Origin: Geoalkalibacter ferrihydriticus DSM 17813
Lineage (GTDB): Bacteria > Desulfobacterota > Desulfuromonadia > Desulfuromonadales > Geoalkalibacteraceae
NCBI RefSeq assembly: GCF_000820505.1
Contig: NZ_JWJD01000001.1
Coordinates: 1,222,629-1,277,950, forward strand
DNA: 55,322 nucleotides
Direction of reading: 5' to 3'
Part shown: one piece after another, positions 15,068-26,100 of the stretch
Position numbering within the stretch: the first letter of the stretch is position 1
How the letters are laid out: each line of letters begins with the position of its first letter
Program-made: the position numbers and the translations under genes
Notes under the pieces: model-generated
What the model was told of the DNA's origin: nothing
What the model saw: the letters and a program-made list of their open reading frames with translations, nothing else
Database searches by the model: none

Positions 15068-16018
15068 ATGACCGACAAAATCCGTATAGGTATCAGCAGC
15101 TGTCTGCTGGGTGAAAACGTGCGCTATGACGGAGGGCATCAACTCGATCGCCTGATACGCGACTTTCTCGGACCCTACCTCGAATTTGTGCCCGTCTGCC
15201 CCGAAGTCGAAGTGGGCCTGCCCATTCCCCGCGAAACTCTGCGCCTGGTCGGGGATCCCGAACACCCGCGCCTGGTTTTTTCGCGAAGCGGCGAGGATAT
15301 CACCGAGCGCATGGAAAGCTGGGCACAAAAGCGTTGCGAGGCTCTGGCGAAGGATAACCTGTGTGGCTTCATTTTCAAGGGCCGTTCGCCCTCAAGCGGC
15401 ATGGAGCGGGTCAAGCTCTACGACAAAAACGGCGTGCCCGCCAAACAGGGGGTGGGGGTGTTCGCCCGCATCTTCATGGAGCGTTTTCCCTTGGTGCCGG
15501 TGGAAGAGGATGGCCGCCTGCACGACGACAAGCTACGAGAAAATTTCATCGAGTGTCTTTTCACTTTCAAGCGCTGGCGTGACCTGGTCGCGCAGGGCAA
15601 GAGCCGCGGCCGACTGGTCGATTTTCACACGCGCCACAAACTGCTGCTGATGGCTCACAGTCCAGAACTCTATCGCGAGATGGGCAAGCTGGTGGCCGAC
15701 GCCAAGAGCCTTGCCGTTGACGAACTCTATGATTGCTATCTGGCCCTGCTGATGAAGGCCATGCGTCTCAAAACCACGGCGCGCAAGAACATCAATGTGA
15801 TGCAGCACCTGCTCGGCTATTTCAAGCGCGATCTGAGTGCCGACGAAAAACAGGAGCTGCTGGAGTCTTTTGAGCACTACCGCGCAGGGCATGTGCCGCT
15901 CATCGTGCCCATCACGCTGATCAACCACTATGTGCGCAAATACGACCAGCCTTATTTGAAGACCCAGTACTATCTCAAGCCACACCCGCAGGAGCTGCAG
16001 TTGCGCAACCACGTGTAG
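15068..16018 (+). CDS. DUF523-DUF1722 fusion protein (TudS/YbgA type)
   Basis: In this 316-residue cytoplasmic protein, residues 1-150 form DUF523, with Cys residues in ISSCLLGENVRYDGGH, VPVCPEVEVGL and NLCGFIFKGRSPSSG. In TudS-type proteins three such Cys hold an Fe-S cluster used to remove sulfur from thiouracil. Residues about 185-305 form DUF1722 (YbgA), starting near HTRHKLLLMAHS and ending PITLINHYVRKYDQPYLKTQYYL. YbgA genes often sit beside photolyase genes, as here (2 kb). The physiological role is not known; desulfidation is inferred from the family. Its stop codon is built into a 28-bp palindrome shared with the end of treY. Confidence 0.8.
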   Translation: MTDKIRIGISSCLLGENVRYDGGHQLDRLIRDFLGPYLEFVPVCPEVEVGLPIPRETLRLVGDPEHPRLVFSRSGEDITERMESWAQKRCEALAKDNLCGFIFKGRSPSSGMERVKLYDKNGVPAKQGVGVFARIFMERFPLVPVEEDGRLHDDKLRENFIECLFTFKRWRDLVAQGKSRGRLVDFHTRHKLLLMAHSPELYREMGKLVADAKSLAVDELYDCYLALLMKAMRLKTTARKNINVMQHLLGYFKRDLSADEKQELLESFEHYRAGHVPLIVPITLINHYVRKYDQPYLKTQYYLKPHPQELQLRNHV

Positions 16019-16042
16019 GGGCGCAGCATGCTGCGCCCCTAC
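16015..16042. terminator. Perfect 28-bp palindrome spanning two convergent stop codons
   Basis: The sequence is its own reverse complement: GTAGGGGCGCAGCA followed by TGCTGCGCCCCTAC. It contains the TAG of the DUF523 gene (16016-16018) and the TAG of treY (16039-16041) in symmetric positions. It can act as a bidirectional stem and belongs to the AGGGGCG palindrome family seen at 8406 and 26490. Confidence 0.6.
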
Positions 16043-18828
16043 GGTCCGTCGTTGAACAGCAGCGCCAGGGGCAGATCCTGCAGCAGCCGGCCGGCGTTCA
16101 GGCTGCCGGCGCCTTCTAGTTCGCGTCCCGACAGGGAATCCCGCCAAGGGCCCTGCATCCCCTCGGGCAGAAGGATCTCCGTATCGCCCCAGACATCCTC
16201 ACCCAGCGGCCAGGTTCCGGTTTCCACCAGCTCCGTCAGCAGGCGCGGCACCACCACCAGGGCCGTCTGATCTCCCAGGCGGCGTGCATAGGCCAGCAGG
16301 CTCTGTGCGCCGATGCCCTTGATCTCCAGCGGCAGGTAATCGCCATCGCGAAACAACTCCATGCGCTCCTTGCGTCCCTGAAGGCTGCGCCAGGTCAGAT
16401 ACAATTTAATGCGGCCGTCGCGCCAATCTTCCCGCAGGCCGCGCAGCAGCCCGGGCAGATCCTTGGAAGCCGTTTTGCTCAGAGCGCTGAGTGCCTGGTG
16501 GCGGGCCTGGTAGTCCACTGGCCTGCGGTTGTCGGGATCAACCAGACTTAGATCCCAGAATTCGCACCCCTGGTAGATATCCGGTACGCCGGGACTGGTG
16601 TTCTTGAGCAGCACTTGCGCCAAGCCGTTGAGCATGCCGAAAAAAGCGATTTTTTCCTGGAAAGGGAGGAACTCGGCGAAAAAGGGGTGGTCCTTGGCGA
16701 AGAGAGCGTCGATGAACGCCAGATAGGCATCTTCGTAACCGCTGTCGGGTTTGAGCCAGCCGGTATGCACCTTGGCTTCACGCACCGCTTTGATGGCGTA
16801 GTCGCGAATTCGCGATGGGTAATTTTCCAGCGCGCTCTTCTCCAGGGGGTAGGAGCCAAGCAAGGTCTGGTAGAGAAAGTATTCGTCGTTTTTATCCGGC
16901 ACCATGCGCCGGCGCACCCGTTTTTTCAGGGGCGCATTGAGACGGTTCCACTGGCGCAGATAGCGTTCCCATTCCTGGGGCAGCTCCGAAATAACGGCAA
17001 TGCGCACCCGCGTGTCTTCGCCGCGTTTGGTGTCATGGGTGGCGGTGGCGTTCATGGTGTGCGGCCAGTGTCGGGCGCGCGACTGGTTGAACGAGTGAAA
17101 GTCGGCCGGAGCCAGCCCGAAGTCCTCCGGTGCGCCACCCACCTCGTTGAGGCAGATCAGGCGGTTGTAGACATACAGCAGGGTATCCTCGATGCCCTTG
17201 GCCATGAGTGGCCCGGTGTACTGCTGAAAGCGCATGACGAACTGCTGCCAACTCTGGCGCTCCTCGGCGGGCAACTCGCTGCTCATTTCCAGCGGCAGCA
17301 CCCGTTCAAGAAATCCAAGCTCATTGGCCAGGCCGGGGTTGTTGCGCAGGGCCTGGCGCAGGGCTCTGCGCAGGTAAGGACGTCCCTCGTCGGCTTTGCG
17401 CTGCGGGGTAAGGTAGGTGCGATAGACCGGCATCTCGACCATGACCTCGATCAGGGCTTGATGCAGGGCATAACGGGTCAGGTCGCTGCCGTAGCGATAG
17501 CGGCCGGCAAATCCCTTGAGCAGGGTGGCCAGGTTGTCGATATCGCCGAGCATGTGACGTTGGATGATCAGTCTTTTTTTGGCGGCGCCCAACTCGGCGC
17601 AACGTCCTCCGGGGTTGGCAAAGCGATGGTAGATGCTCGTCACGCGGCGCTCGTTACGGGTTTGACAGAAGAGCCCGGCGGCGGCATTGAGATAGTCATA
17701 ACCGGTGGTGCCGGATGTCTGCCAGTTGCGCGGCAGTTTTTCACCGGATTCGAGGATTTTTTCCACGACCACATAGGCGCCCGGTGCCGTGGCGGCCAGG
17801 CGCTCAAGATACTGGGGCGGGTCGTAGAGACCGTCGATATGGTCGATACGCAGCCCGCTCAGGTGCCCCTGGCGCACGAGCTTGGCCACCAGTCCGTGGC
17901 AGTGCTCAAACACCTCTTTTTCTTCAATGCATAGAGAGATCAGGTCGTTGATGCTGAAGAAGCGGCGGTAATTGAGTTCTTCCGAAGCCACCTTCCAGTA
18001 GGAGAGACGGAAATACTGCTGTGCGAGGAGGGCATCGAGGCGCGCGAAACTTTCCGGCCGACCGGCCGTGCCGTTGAATTCGACGACTGTCTGGTCGAGT
18101 TGATCGCGGATGATTTCGTTGTTCTGATAAAGAATCCCCAGCGCCTGCTTGATGAATTTGATCTGCTCGTAGCGATCGCGGGTCGGACCCGTGGCCAGGG
18201 TTTTGAGCAGGTAGAGAACACCCATGAACTGAATGTGGTCGGGATGATCGGAGCCTAGCCGCCGCCTCAGCGGCGGATGACAATGGGTGAGCACTTCCAG
18301 GTAGCTTTCGATGCGCAGCGGATAGCGCTGATCGAAATAGCCGGCGAAAAAGCCTTCTCCGTCATAGCCGAGACGAATTTCGCCGCGTTCGAGAGCTTCG
18401 CTGTAAAAACTGCCGAGAAAAGGCGCAAGGACGCGGCCGCGCAGGTTTCCCAGGGGATGCTCCCAGTCAATATCGAAGGTACGGAAAAAGCGCGAGTGCG
18501 GGCCGTTTTCGAGAACATCGACGAGCATGGGGTTCTGCGCGTCGAAAGCCATGTGGTTGGGCACGATGTCCTGCAGCCAGCCCATTTCATGACGGCGAAC
18601 CTCTTCGGCAAGCAGGTTGAAACCGTCGGTGCCGCCCAGTTCGGGATTGAGAGCGTTCATGTCGGCGACATCATAGCCGTGAGTGCTGCCGGTGCGAGCG
18701 CGAAAAATCGGCGAGGCATAGAGCGTGTCGATACCCAGCTCGTTGAGGTAGGCAACGATGGCGCGCGCTTCATTGAAGGTGAACTCCGGCGTGAACTGGA
18801 TTCGGTAGGTCGCACAGGGGATACGCAT
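16039..18828 (-). CDS. treY: Malto-oligosyltrehalose synthase (GH13_26)
   Basis: This 929-residue cytoplasmic enzyme turns the reducing-end alpha-1,4 bond of a maltodextrin into an alpha,alpha-1,1 trehalosyl bond. The N-terminus is typical (ATYRIQFTPEFTF, then YASPIFRARTGSTHGYDV). Catalytic residues are visible: Asp in GLRIDHIDGLYDP (about 317), Glu in VVVEKILESGEKLP (about 345) and Asp in TATHDTKRGEDTRVR (about 600). The length is normal. It is the last gene of the glgE-treS-treZ-GH57-treY operon, and its ATG overlaps the GH57 stop codon (TGATG), so translation is likely coupled. Confidence 0.96.
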   Translation of the reverse strand: MRIPCATYRIQFTPEFTFNEARAIVAYLNELGIDTLYASPIFRARTGSTHGYDVADMNALNPELGGTDGFNLLAEEVRRHEMGWLQDIVPNHMAFDAQNPMLVDVLENGPHSRFFRTFDIDWEHPLGNLRGRVLAPFLGSFYSEALERGEIRLGYDGEGFFAGYFDQRYPLRIESYLEVLTHCHPPLRRRLGSDHPDHIQFMGVLYLLKTLATGPTRDRYEQIKFIKQALGILYQNNEIIRDQLDQTVVEFNGTAGRPESFARLDALLAQQYFRLSYWKVASEELNYRRFFSINDLISLCIEEKEVFEHCHGLVAKLVRQGHLSGLRIDHIDGLYDPPQYLERLAATAPGAYVVVEKILESGEKLPRNWQTSGTTGYDYLNAAAGLFCQTRNERRVTSIYHRFANPGGRCAELGAAKKRLIIQRHMLGDIDNLATLLKGFAGRYRYGSDLTRYALHQALIEVMVEMPVYRTYLTPQRKADEGRPYLRRALRQALRNNPGLANELGFLERVLPLEMSSELPAEERQSWQQFVMRFQQYTGPLMAKGIEDTLLYVYNRLICLNEVGGAPEDFGLAPADFHSFNQSRARHWPHTMNATATHDTKRGEDTRVRIAVISELPQEWERYLRQWNRLNAPLKKRVRRRMVPDKNDEYFLYQTLLGSYPLEKSALENYPSRIRDYAIKAVREAKVHTGWLKPDSGYEDAYLAFIDALFAKDHPFFAEFLPFQEKIAFFGMLNGLAQVLLKNTSPGVPDIYQGCEFWDLSLVDPDNRRPVDYQARHQALSALSKTASKDLPGLLRGLREDWRDGRIKLYLTWRSLQGRKERMELFRDGDYLPLEIKGIGAQSLLAYARRLGDQTALVVVPRLLTELVETGTWPLGEDVWGDTEILLPEGMQGPWRDSLSGRELEGAGSLNAGRLLQDLPLALLFNDGP

Positions 18829-21254
18829 CAGATCATCCCTACTTTAAGCGCTTGACCGAGTTTGCGGAACTGTTCAAACCACTCGGTAAGACCCGATTCG
18901 CCCGCCAGAAGTGATTTCTGTATGCTGGGGCATAATTGATTGCAAATTGCGTAATAGCCGTTTTGAGCGCGCCATAAATCAAGCGAGATTGGAAGTTGAT
19001 TGAGGAGTTCAAGCGTTTCGTTGATGGTGATAAGAAAAGCAAGGTTGCGCGGTGCGTGCGCCAGTTTGTCCATTTGTCGGCTGATTTGGCGCCCTGCGGC
19101 GAAGCCGAGGGTTTCATCGTCGAGGGCAAGGGTGAGCCTCTCGGCCTCGTTCACTATGGCTTTGAGGGCGCACGGATCGACGTCAGGGGAGCTGAAAAGC
19201 CTGTGCAGGCGAGCACTGACCACGCATTCTGCCGGTGCAACAAGCGCCTGTGGCGCGGGTGCGCCGATATCACGCAGAAAACGCAGAAGCGCAAACTGAT
19301 TGTCATAGATCGCTTGGTACGTCTGGTTTATTTCCTCCAGAGGCTTCTGAAGTATGAGGTTGAGAACCTTGCGTTGCTCATCTTTGAACAAGTGCAAGAG
19401 GCTGTAGGTACTTGGTGCGAAATGCCGGTCCATCAGGCGAATGACTTCCGCGAGGTTGCTCCTTTCGAAGGCCGTTTGCAACTCGCGCTGCATGGCGGTG
19501 AAAGCATCCTTGCTCTTAAATTCGTGCACGCCGGCGTTAAGATTGTGGTCGCCGAAATGCAGCACCGCGAAAGAGAAATCGGCCTGGTTCCAGGTGATAT
19601 GGGACCGCACCCGGGTGTGTCCGGTGGCCAGCAGGATGCGCCCTGCGCGTAACTGGTTGTAGGTCAGGTTGTGCGCCTCATAGCTGTAGATCTGGTGAGT
19701 TCGGTGGTTGCCTTCGAACTCCGAGGCGATGGCATGGTGCGCCGCGACCCGCCGCAAATCGAGGCGTGTGGGCAGCACCAGAAGGCGGTAAATCTGGGCG
19801 CCGTGCCGATACTTTTCGATATTGCTCGGCACCCTCTCCAGCCATTCGAGAAATTCTGCTTCGAGTTTTGCGTCACAGGATTCCTCGGCCAGCTGAATCG
19901 CACGACTGGCATAGGCAAGAATCTGTACGGTTTCTATGCCGGAAACCTCGTCAAAGAACCAGCCGCAACTGGTGTACATGAGCATGGCGTGACGCTGCAT
20001 TTCGAGAAGGCGCAGAAGTCTGGTTTCTTCTTCTGCCGTCAGCGGTCGCGCGCAGGTCTTTTGCAGAAAGTTTTTGACGTGTTCTTCATTGCGATCGAGC
20101 AGAACTTCGATGTAGGTGTCGCGCACGGTCCAGGGATCGCTGTTGAAGGAGCGCATTTCGCGCTCAAAGAGCAGGGCGAGGCGATCGCGTAGCCAGTCGA
20201 GGGCCGCGCGCAAAGGGCGGCGCCACTTCTGTTGCCAATTGCGCTCGGGATTTATGCGGCAGCCGCAGTCGGCTCGCCAGCGTTCGACCCCGTGGGCACA
20301 ACTCCAGGATGAATTTTCAAAAATCTGCACCTCCTGAGAAGGGGGGTGCAGAGACAGGAACTCCGCATAGATGGTAATCCGCGCCAGCTGATGTTTTTCG
20401 ATGTCGCGCAGGCAGTAGGCCAAAGCCATTTCCCCGTAGCGGTGGTGATGGCCGTAAGTTTCGCCGTCGGTGGCGATGTGGCTCAGTTCGGCGTGTTTGC
20501 GTTCGGAAAAAGTTCCCACCATGCGATGCGAAAATTTTTCGCCGTTTTCAAGCAGATCGCTGAAAGCGATCTCCTGCGACACCGCTCCGTTGTAGAAAAA
20601 CAAGGCGATACTGCGCCCTGAAGGCAGGTTGCAGCGATAGGCGCAGCGGGTATCGATGGCAACATCGCCGAGCCGCTGCCATTCCTTGTCGCCCAGGCGT
20701 CGCACAGCCTTGGCCTGGTGGGGCGCTAGGATGGTGAAGGCAATGCCCTCTTCGGCGAGAATCTCCAAAGTTTCCACATCAACGGCGGTTTCCGGCAGCC
20801 ACATTCCTTCAGGTTTGCGGCCGAAACGTGCTTCGAAATCATGCGCGCCCCAGCGCGTCTGGGTGCGCTTGTCGCGCAGGTTGGCCAAAGGCATGATCAT
20901 GTGGTTGTAGGCCTGAGCGAGTGCTGCTCCGTGGCCGCCGAAGCGGGCGCGGCTGCTCAGGTCCGAATCGATGATGGCCTGATAGGTTTCGGGGCGATGT
21001 TTTTCGAGCCAGGACAGCAGGGTCGGACCAAAGTTGAAGCTGGTCTTCTCGTAGTTGTTGGCGATGTCGATGATGAGATTCTGTTGATCGAGGATACGCG
21101 CAGCAGCGTTGGTCTGGTAGCATTCGGTGGTGATGCGGTCGTTCCAGTCGTGAAACGGGTAGGCCGAATCCTGAAGCTCCACGTCCTCCAGCCAAGGGTT
21201 TTCCCGCGGGGGTTGATAAAAATGTCCATGAATACAGACAAAGCGCTGGGTCAT
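18828..21254 (-). CDS. GH57-family glycoside hydrolase with DUF3536 (alpha-glucan acting)
   Basis: This 808-residue protein begins with the GH57 signature CIHGHFYQPPRENPWLE and continues with TECYQTNAAARIL, NFGPTLLSWLEKH and SDLSSRARFGGHGAALAQAYNHMIMPL. The C-terminal half, from about residue 380 on, matches the DUF3536 type. GH57 enzymes are amylases, branching enzymes or 4-alpha-glucanotransferases working through a Glu/Asp pair. The specific activity is unknown, but its place between treZ and treY argues that it supplies or trims alpha-1,4-glucan for trehalose synthesis. No signal peptide is seen. The gap to treZ is 24 bp. Confidence 0.85.
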   Translation of the reverse strand: MTQRFVCIHGHFYQPPRENPWLEDVELQDSAYPFHDWNDRITTECYQTNAAARILDQQNLIIDIANNYEKTSFNFGPTLLSWLEKHRPETYQAIIDSDLSSRARFGGHGAALAQAYNHMIMPLANLRDKRTQTRWGAHDFEARFGRKPEGMWLPETAVDVETLEILAEEGIAFTILAPHQAKAVRRLGDKEWQRLGDVAIDTRCAYRCNLPSGRSIALFFYNGAVSQEIAFSDLLENGEKFSHRMVGTFSERKHAELSHIATDGETYGHHHRYGEMALAYCLRDIEKHQLARITIYAEFLSLHPPSQEVQIFENSSWSCAHGVERWRADCGCRINPERNWQQKWRRPLRAALDWLRDRLALLFEREMRSFNSDPWTVRDTYIEVLLDRNEEHVKNFLQKTCARPLTAEEETRLLRLLEMQRHAMLMYTSCGWFFDEVSGIETVQILAYASRAIQLAEESCDAKLEAEFLEWLERVPSNIEKYRHGAQIYRLLVLPTRLDLRRVAAHHAIASEFEGNHRTHQIYSYEAHNLTYNQLRAGRILLATGHTRVRSHITWNQADFSFAVLHFGDHNLNAGVHEFKSKDAFTAMQRELQTAFERSNLAEVIRLMDRHFAPSTYSLLHLFKDEQRKVLNLILQKPLEEINQTYQAIYDNQFALLRFLRDIGAPAPQALVAPAECVVSARLHRLFSSPDVDPCALKAIVNEAERLTLALDDETLGFAAGRQISRQMDKLAHAPRNLAFLITINETLELLNQLPISLDLWRAQNGYYAICNQLCPSIQKSLLAGESGLTEWFEQFRKLGQALKVGMI

Positions 21255-21278
21255 AAAAGGTGTGACTCCTGAAAAATT

Positions 21279-23105
21279 TCAATCCGTCATCTGATAAACG
21301 GCTAGACTCTGGGGGGCCAGGTTGAGTTTGCAGCGCCCTTCAATGTTGTCCGGCAGGCGCGTTCCCGGACCCTGCCACTGGCGGTCGGCTGAGTCAAGAA
21401 GTTTGCGATAGGCGCTGCCCCGTCCAGGGAAAGAGCAGCTGATCTCCTTGTTATTGAAATTCGCCAGCAGCCAAAGTTCGTCCTTCCCGCTCCAGCGCCG
21501 TAACCACAGCAGCTTTTCGTCCTCAAGTCCCCAGCCTTCCAGGTGCTCTTTGTCGCGTCGAGTCAGCACCGGATTTTCACGGCGCAATCGTAGCAGTTCG
21601 CGATAGAAGGCCGCCATGGCACGGTAGCCAGGTTTGTCGCGCTTGCTCCAGTCCAGGCGGGCAGCGGCGAAGGTTTCGGGGCTTTGCGGATCGGGCGGTT
21701 CGCCTTGGCTGTGAAAATCTTCGAACTCCTCCTTGCGCCCCCGGCGCACGCCGGCAATCAGATCCTCGTCTTCAAAGCTCACGAAATAGGGGAAGGGGTT
21801 GTCTTCGCCATATTCCTCACCCATGAACAGCAGGGGGATGAAGGGAGAGAGAATGACTGCCGCCGCTGCCAATTTGGCAGCTTCAAAGCCGGCCTGCGCG
21901 ATGAGACGTTCACCCCGCATGCGGTTGCCGACCTGATCGTGATTCTGGCTGCACACGACGAATTGCTGGGCCGGCCGGTCAGCGGCGGAGGCGCCGTGGC
22001 GGCACTTGCGAAAAGCTGAATATCGCCAGGAATAGACAAAGCCCTCGCGATAGGACTTGACCAGATCGCCGGTGCTGCCGAAATCACCGTAGTAACCGAG
22101 GTCCTCGCCGGTGATCAGAGCGTGCAGCGCGTGGTGGAAATCATCGCTCCATTGGGCGTCGAGACCGTAGCCCCCCAGCTCGGCGGGGCGGATTATGCGC
22201 GGGTCATTGAGGTCGCTTTCGGCGATGAGCAGGCAGCTGCGCTGATTGCCGAGTGAGAACTCACGGGTCTGCTCGGCCATCTCCTGTAAAAAGGTTTTGG
22301 CGGAAAAGTCGTAAATGGCATGCACCGCGTCCAGGCGCAAGGCGTCGATGTGGTAATTCTTGAACCAGTGCAGGGCGTTTTGCAGAAAATAACGACGCAC
22401 TTCATCGCTGTGAGGTCCGTCGAAATTGATCGCTTCCCCCCAGGGGGTGCGGTAGTGATCGGTAAAGTAGGGACCGAAGTCCCATAGGTAATTACCTTCG
22501 GGCCCCAGATGGTTGTAGACCACGTCAAGCACGACCGCCAGGCCCAGCTGGTGGCAGGCGTCGACCAGGCGCTTGAGCCCTTCGGGTCCGCCGTAGCTAT
22601 GCTGCACGGCAAAAGGCTGAACTCCGTCGTAGCCCCAGTTGCGCTCCCCGGGAAACTGGGCGACGGGCATCAGTTCGATGGCGGTGATGCCCAGATCGCG
22701 TAATCCGGGCAGGCGTTCAATCACCGCATCGAAGGTGCCGGCCGGCGTGAAGGTGCCCACATGCAGTTCGTAGATGACCAGATCCGCCAGAGCACAGCCA
22801 CGCCAACCGTGGTCGCTCCAGGCGAAGTGCCGATGGTCGATCACCTGGGAGGGCCCGTGAACCCCTTGAGGCTGGTAGTTTGAGACGGGGTCGGGGCGAT
22901 CGCGTTCGCCATCAAGGTGATAGAAGTATCTTGACCCTGGCGGAACTTCCTCGCCGATAATCCGCCAGTAACCGTTTCCCTGAGGTTCCATGGGCAAGAC
23001 GCGTTCGCGTGGTGACACCTGGTGCAGGCTGACCTCGCGGCAGGCCGGAGCCCAAACCAGAAATTCACATCTGCCACCTTCCATGTGGGTTGCGCCAAGT
23101 TGCAT
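21279..23105 (-). CDS. treZ: Malto-oligosyltrehalose trehalohydrolase (GH13_10)
   Basis: ATG 23105 lies ten bases after AAAGGAG; an in-frame TTG nine bases earlier is too close to that site. The 608-residue enzyme releases trehalose from maltooligosyl-trehalose made by TreY. An N-terminal beta-sandwich (CBM48-like, residues 1-95) is followed by the GH13 barrel: IELMPVAQFPGERNWGYDGVQPFA, nucleophile Asp in ALRLDAVHAIYDF (about 255), Glu in LLIAESDLNDPR (about 290) and Asp in SQNHDQVGNRM (about 385). The length is normal. It lies 16 bp downstream of the treS fusion. Confidence 0.96.
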   Translation of the reverse strand: MQLGATHMEGGRCEFLVWAPACREVSLHQVSPRERVLPMEPQGNGYWRIIGEEVPPGSRYFYHLDGERDRPDPVSNYQPQGVHGPSQVIDHRHFAWSDHGWRGCALADLVIYELHVGTFTPAGTFDAVIERLPGLRDLGITAIELMPVAQFPGERNWGYDGVQPFAVQHSYGGPEGLKRLVDACHQLGLAVVLDVVYNHLGPEGNYLWDFGPYFTDHYRTPWGEAINFDGPHSDEVRRYFLQNALHWFKNYHIDALRLDAVHAIYDFSAKTFLQEMAEQTREFSLGNQRSCLLIAESDLNDPRIIRPAELGGYGLDAQWSDDFHHALHALITGEDLGYYGDFGSTGDLVKSYREGFVYSWRYSAFRKCRHGASAADRPAQQFVVCSQNHDQVGNRMRGERLIAQAGFEAAKLAAAAVILSPFIPLLFMGEEYGEDNPFPYFVSFEDEDLIAGVRRGRKEEFEDFHSQGEPPDPQSPETFAAARLDWSKRDKPGYRAMAAFYRELLRLRRENPVLTRRDKEHLEGWGLEDEKLLWLRRWSGKDELWLLANFNNKEISCSFPGRGSAYRKLLDSADRQWQGPGTRLPDNIEGRCKLNLAPQSLAVYQMTD

Positions 23106-23121
23106 GAAGGGCAAGCTCCTT

Positions 23122-26100
23122 TTATGACACGACCTTTTCCGCCAGAATCATCTCAATGCCGCGCAGGGGCAGAGAGATCCAGTCGGGTCGATTATTGAGT
23201 TCGTAGCCGAGTTCGTAAACTGCTTTTTCCATTAAAAAGCAGTGCAGCAGTGTGATCAGGTGTCCGCGCTGCGCGGGGATCAGGCGCGTTTCTCCAAGCT
23301 GCTCGATATACTGATGCAGAAAGATGTTGCTGACATGGGTATTCCAGGCATCGAGCCAGGGGCGCAGAAAGGCTTCATCGCCCGGATGGTTGTCCGTGTG
23401 GCGGCGCAGGGCGCTCATGGCGGCATAATGGAAGGAGCGCAGCATGCCGGCGACATCGCGCAGGGGCGAGCGTTTCAGGCGCCGTTCGGAGAGGGTGCGC
23501 GCCGGTTCTCCCTCGAAATCGATAATGACGAAGTCCTTGCCGGTATAGAGCACCTGGCCGAGGTGATAATCACCGTGGATGCGAATTTTCATCGAGGTGA
23601 TCTTGGGGCCCATGATGCGCGAGAGACGGATAAGCACTTCACGTTCGCGTTTGAGAATGGCTTCGGCATGGGGCCGCTCATCCTCGGGAAGATGTTGGAG
23701 ATTCTGCTGCAGCGTCGTGAACGTGCGTCGCGTCAGGGCGCGCATGGACTGGTAGACCGAGCGCTGGTAGAGGGTGGAGAATTCCTCGGGTCGCCAGCTG
23801 CGCTCCTGCAGGTTGGCGGCCAGTGCCTGATGCATCTCGGCGGTGCGGCGACCGAGCAGCCCGGCCATGTCAAGGTAGAAGGTGCCGAAGGTTTCCGTCA
23901 GGTGCGTCGGCAGGGACTGCGGATCGCCCTCAAGCAGCCCCGGCAGGGCTTCCGGAAGTTCGGGCAGCTCCTGGCGGTGGCTGAGCAGGCGTTCGATGTA
24001 GCTGGAGAGAACATCCAGGGTGAAGCTCCAGGCATCACCCTGGTTGGGCACCAGGTTCGTCATCAGCCCCACGGCCATGGGTTCGCTGCCGGGGCGACGG
24101 TATTCGATAGCTCCGGCATAGGTGGGCGTGTGGGCGAATTTGACTTTTTCCGTCAGGTGGCGCGTTAGTTCCTGGTCGGGGTTGATGCCATCTTCAAGCA
24201 TGCGATAGAGCTTGAAGAAAAAGCGGTCGCCAAACACCAAGGCGCTGTTGCTCTGCTCGGCCTTGAGAACCTGAGAACTGAGGCTTTCGCCACGCTTGAC
24301 CAGCTTGCGAAAGCCGCCGCCCGGCTGGCCGGCGAGCTCGCCCTGAGAGCCTTTGAGGCGACGGCGGCCGGCGATAAGCCCATAGAAAATCTCATGCAAC
24401 AGCGGATCGACCACCGCGTCGTAAAGCAGCCAATCCTCCTCGCCGATGCGCAGATTGGCGATGACCGAGCGCGGATGATTGTCCCTTATACTCTGGGCGG
24501 AAGCCAGGGGCAGGGCAGCCAGGGGCAGCAGGTAGGTTTCGGCGCTGCCCTCGGTGTAAAGCACGCGGAACAACAGTAGCTGAAAAGTGCGCGAACCGCT
24601 CTGCGCCGGAAGGATTTCGCCCAGCTCGATTTTGCGCAGGCCGCGTGCTTTGGAGCGAAACCACCGTACGCGCGCCAGATAGTCGGGAAGGACTTCCTCG
24701 CACAGCCGCTCCGCGGATTTTCCGCGAAGAATCTGTTCCCATGACTGGTTGGCCCGCAGGCGCAACTTTGGAGCCTGATCGGAGAGGCCGCGGCCGGCTC
24801 GTTCGGGGAGCAGGCGAAACCAGTAGTAATCATGAATGCCCAGTGTCAGAAAGTAGGGCGTTTCCCGGATATCCGGGAAACGGTTATGGCTGAAGACCTC
24901 CTCGGGTACCATTCCGGCGAATTTGCCGAGATCGAGGTGTACGGCCTGAGAAAAGCGCGAGAGATTAACCACCACCAGGATGATTTCGTCCTCGTGGCGA
25001 CGAATGAAGGCCAGCACCTTGGGGTTGTCGGGCAGGAGCATTTCCAGGGTGCCGCGGCCAAATGCCTTGAACTGCTTGCGCATGGCGATGACGCGGCGCA
25101 TCCACCAGAGCAGCGACGAGGGATTGCGCTCCTGGTTTTCAACGTTGACCGATTCATAATTGTATTCCGGATCGCTGATCACCGGAAGATAGAGTTTTTG
25201 CGGATTGGCGGCGCTGAAGCCGCCATTGCGGTCGGGGCTCCACTGCATGGGGGTACGCACCCCGTCGCGATCGCCCAGGTAATAGTTGTCGCCCATGCCG
25301 ATTTCATCGCCGTAGTAAATGATAGGGGTGCCCGGCAGGGAAAAGAGCAGGATGTTCATCAGCTCGATTTTGCGCCGATTGTTGCGCAGCAGCGGGGCCA
25401 GCCGCCGGCGGATGCCGAGATTGATGCGCGCACGCGGGTCGGTCGCATAGGTGCGGTACATGTAGTCACGCTCTTCGTCGGTGACCATCTCCAAGGTCAA
25501 CTCGTCGTGATTGCGCAGAAAGATCGCCCACTGGCAACCTTCGGGAACATCCGGTGTCTGATCGAGGATGTCCACCAGGGGGAAGCGGTCCTCCATCTGC
25601 AGCGCCATGTACATGCGTGGCATAATGGGGAAATGAAAGGCCATGTTGCATTCGTTGCCTTCACCAAAGTAGGCCACGGCATCTTCGGGCCACTGGTTGG
25701 CCTCGGCAAGCAGCATGCGGTTGCTGAATTTGTCGTCGATATGGGTCCGCAATTGCTGAAGGTACGCGTGGGTTTCCGGCAGATTTTCGCAATTGGTCGC
25801 TTCGCGTTCAAAAAGGTAGGGCACGGCATCAAGACGTAAGCCGTCGACCCCCATGGCGAACCAGAAATCGAGAACTTTGAACATCTCCTTGCGTACCTGG
25901 GGATTCTCGAAATTGAGATCGGGCTGATGGGCGTAGAAGCGGTGCCAGTAGTAGGCGCGCGCGATGGGGTCCCAACTCCAGTTGCTGGTTTCAAAATCCT
26001 GAAAGATGATGCGTGCATCCTGGTACTTTTCCGGCGAATCATTCCACACGTACCAGTCGCGGTACTTGGAGCCGGGCTTGGCACGCCGTGCCCGCTGGAA

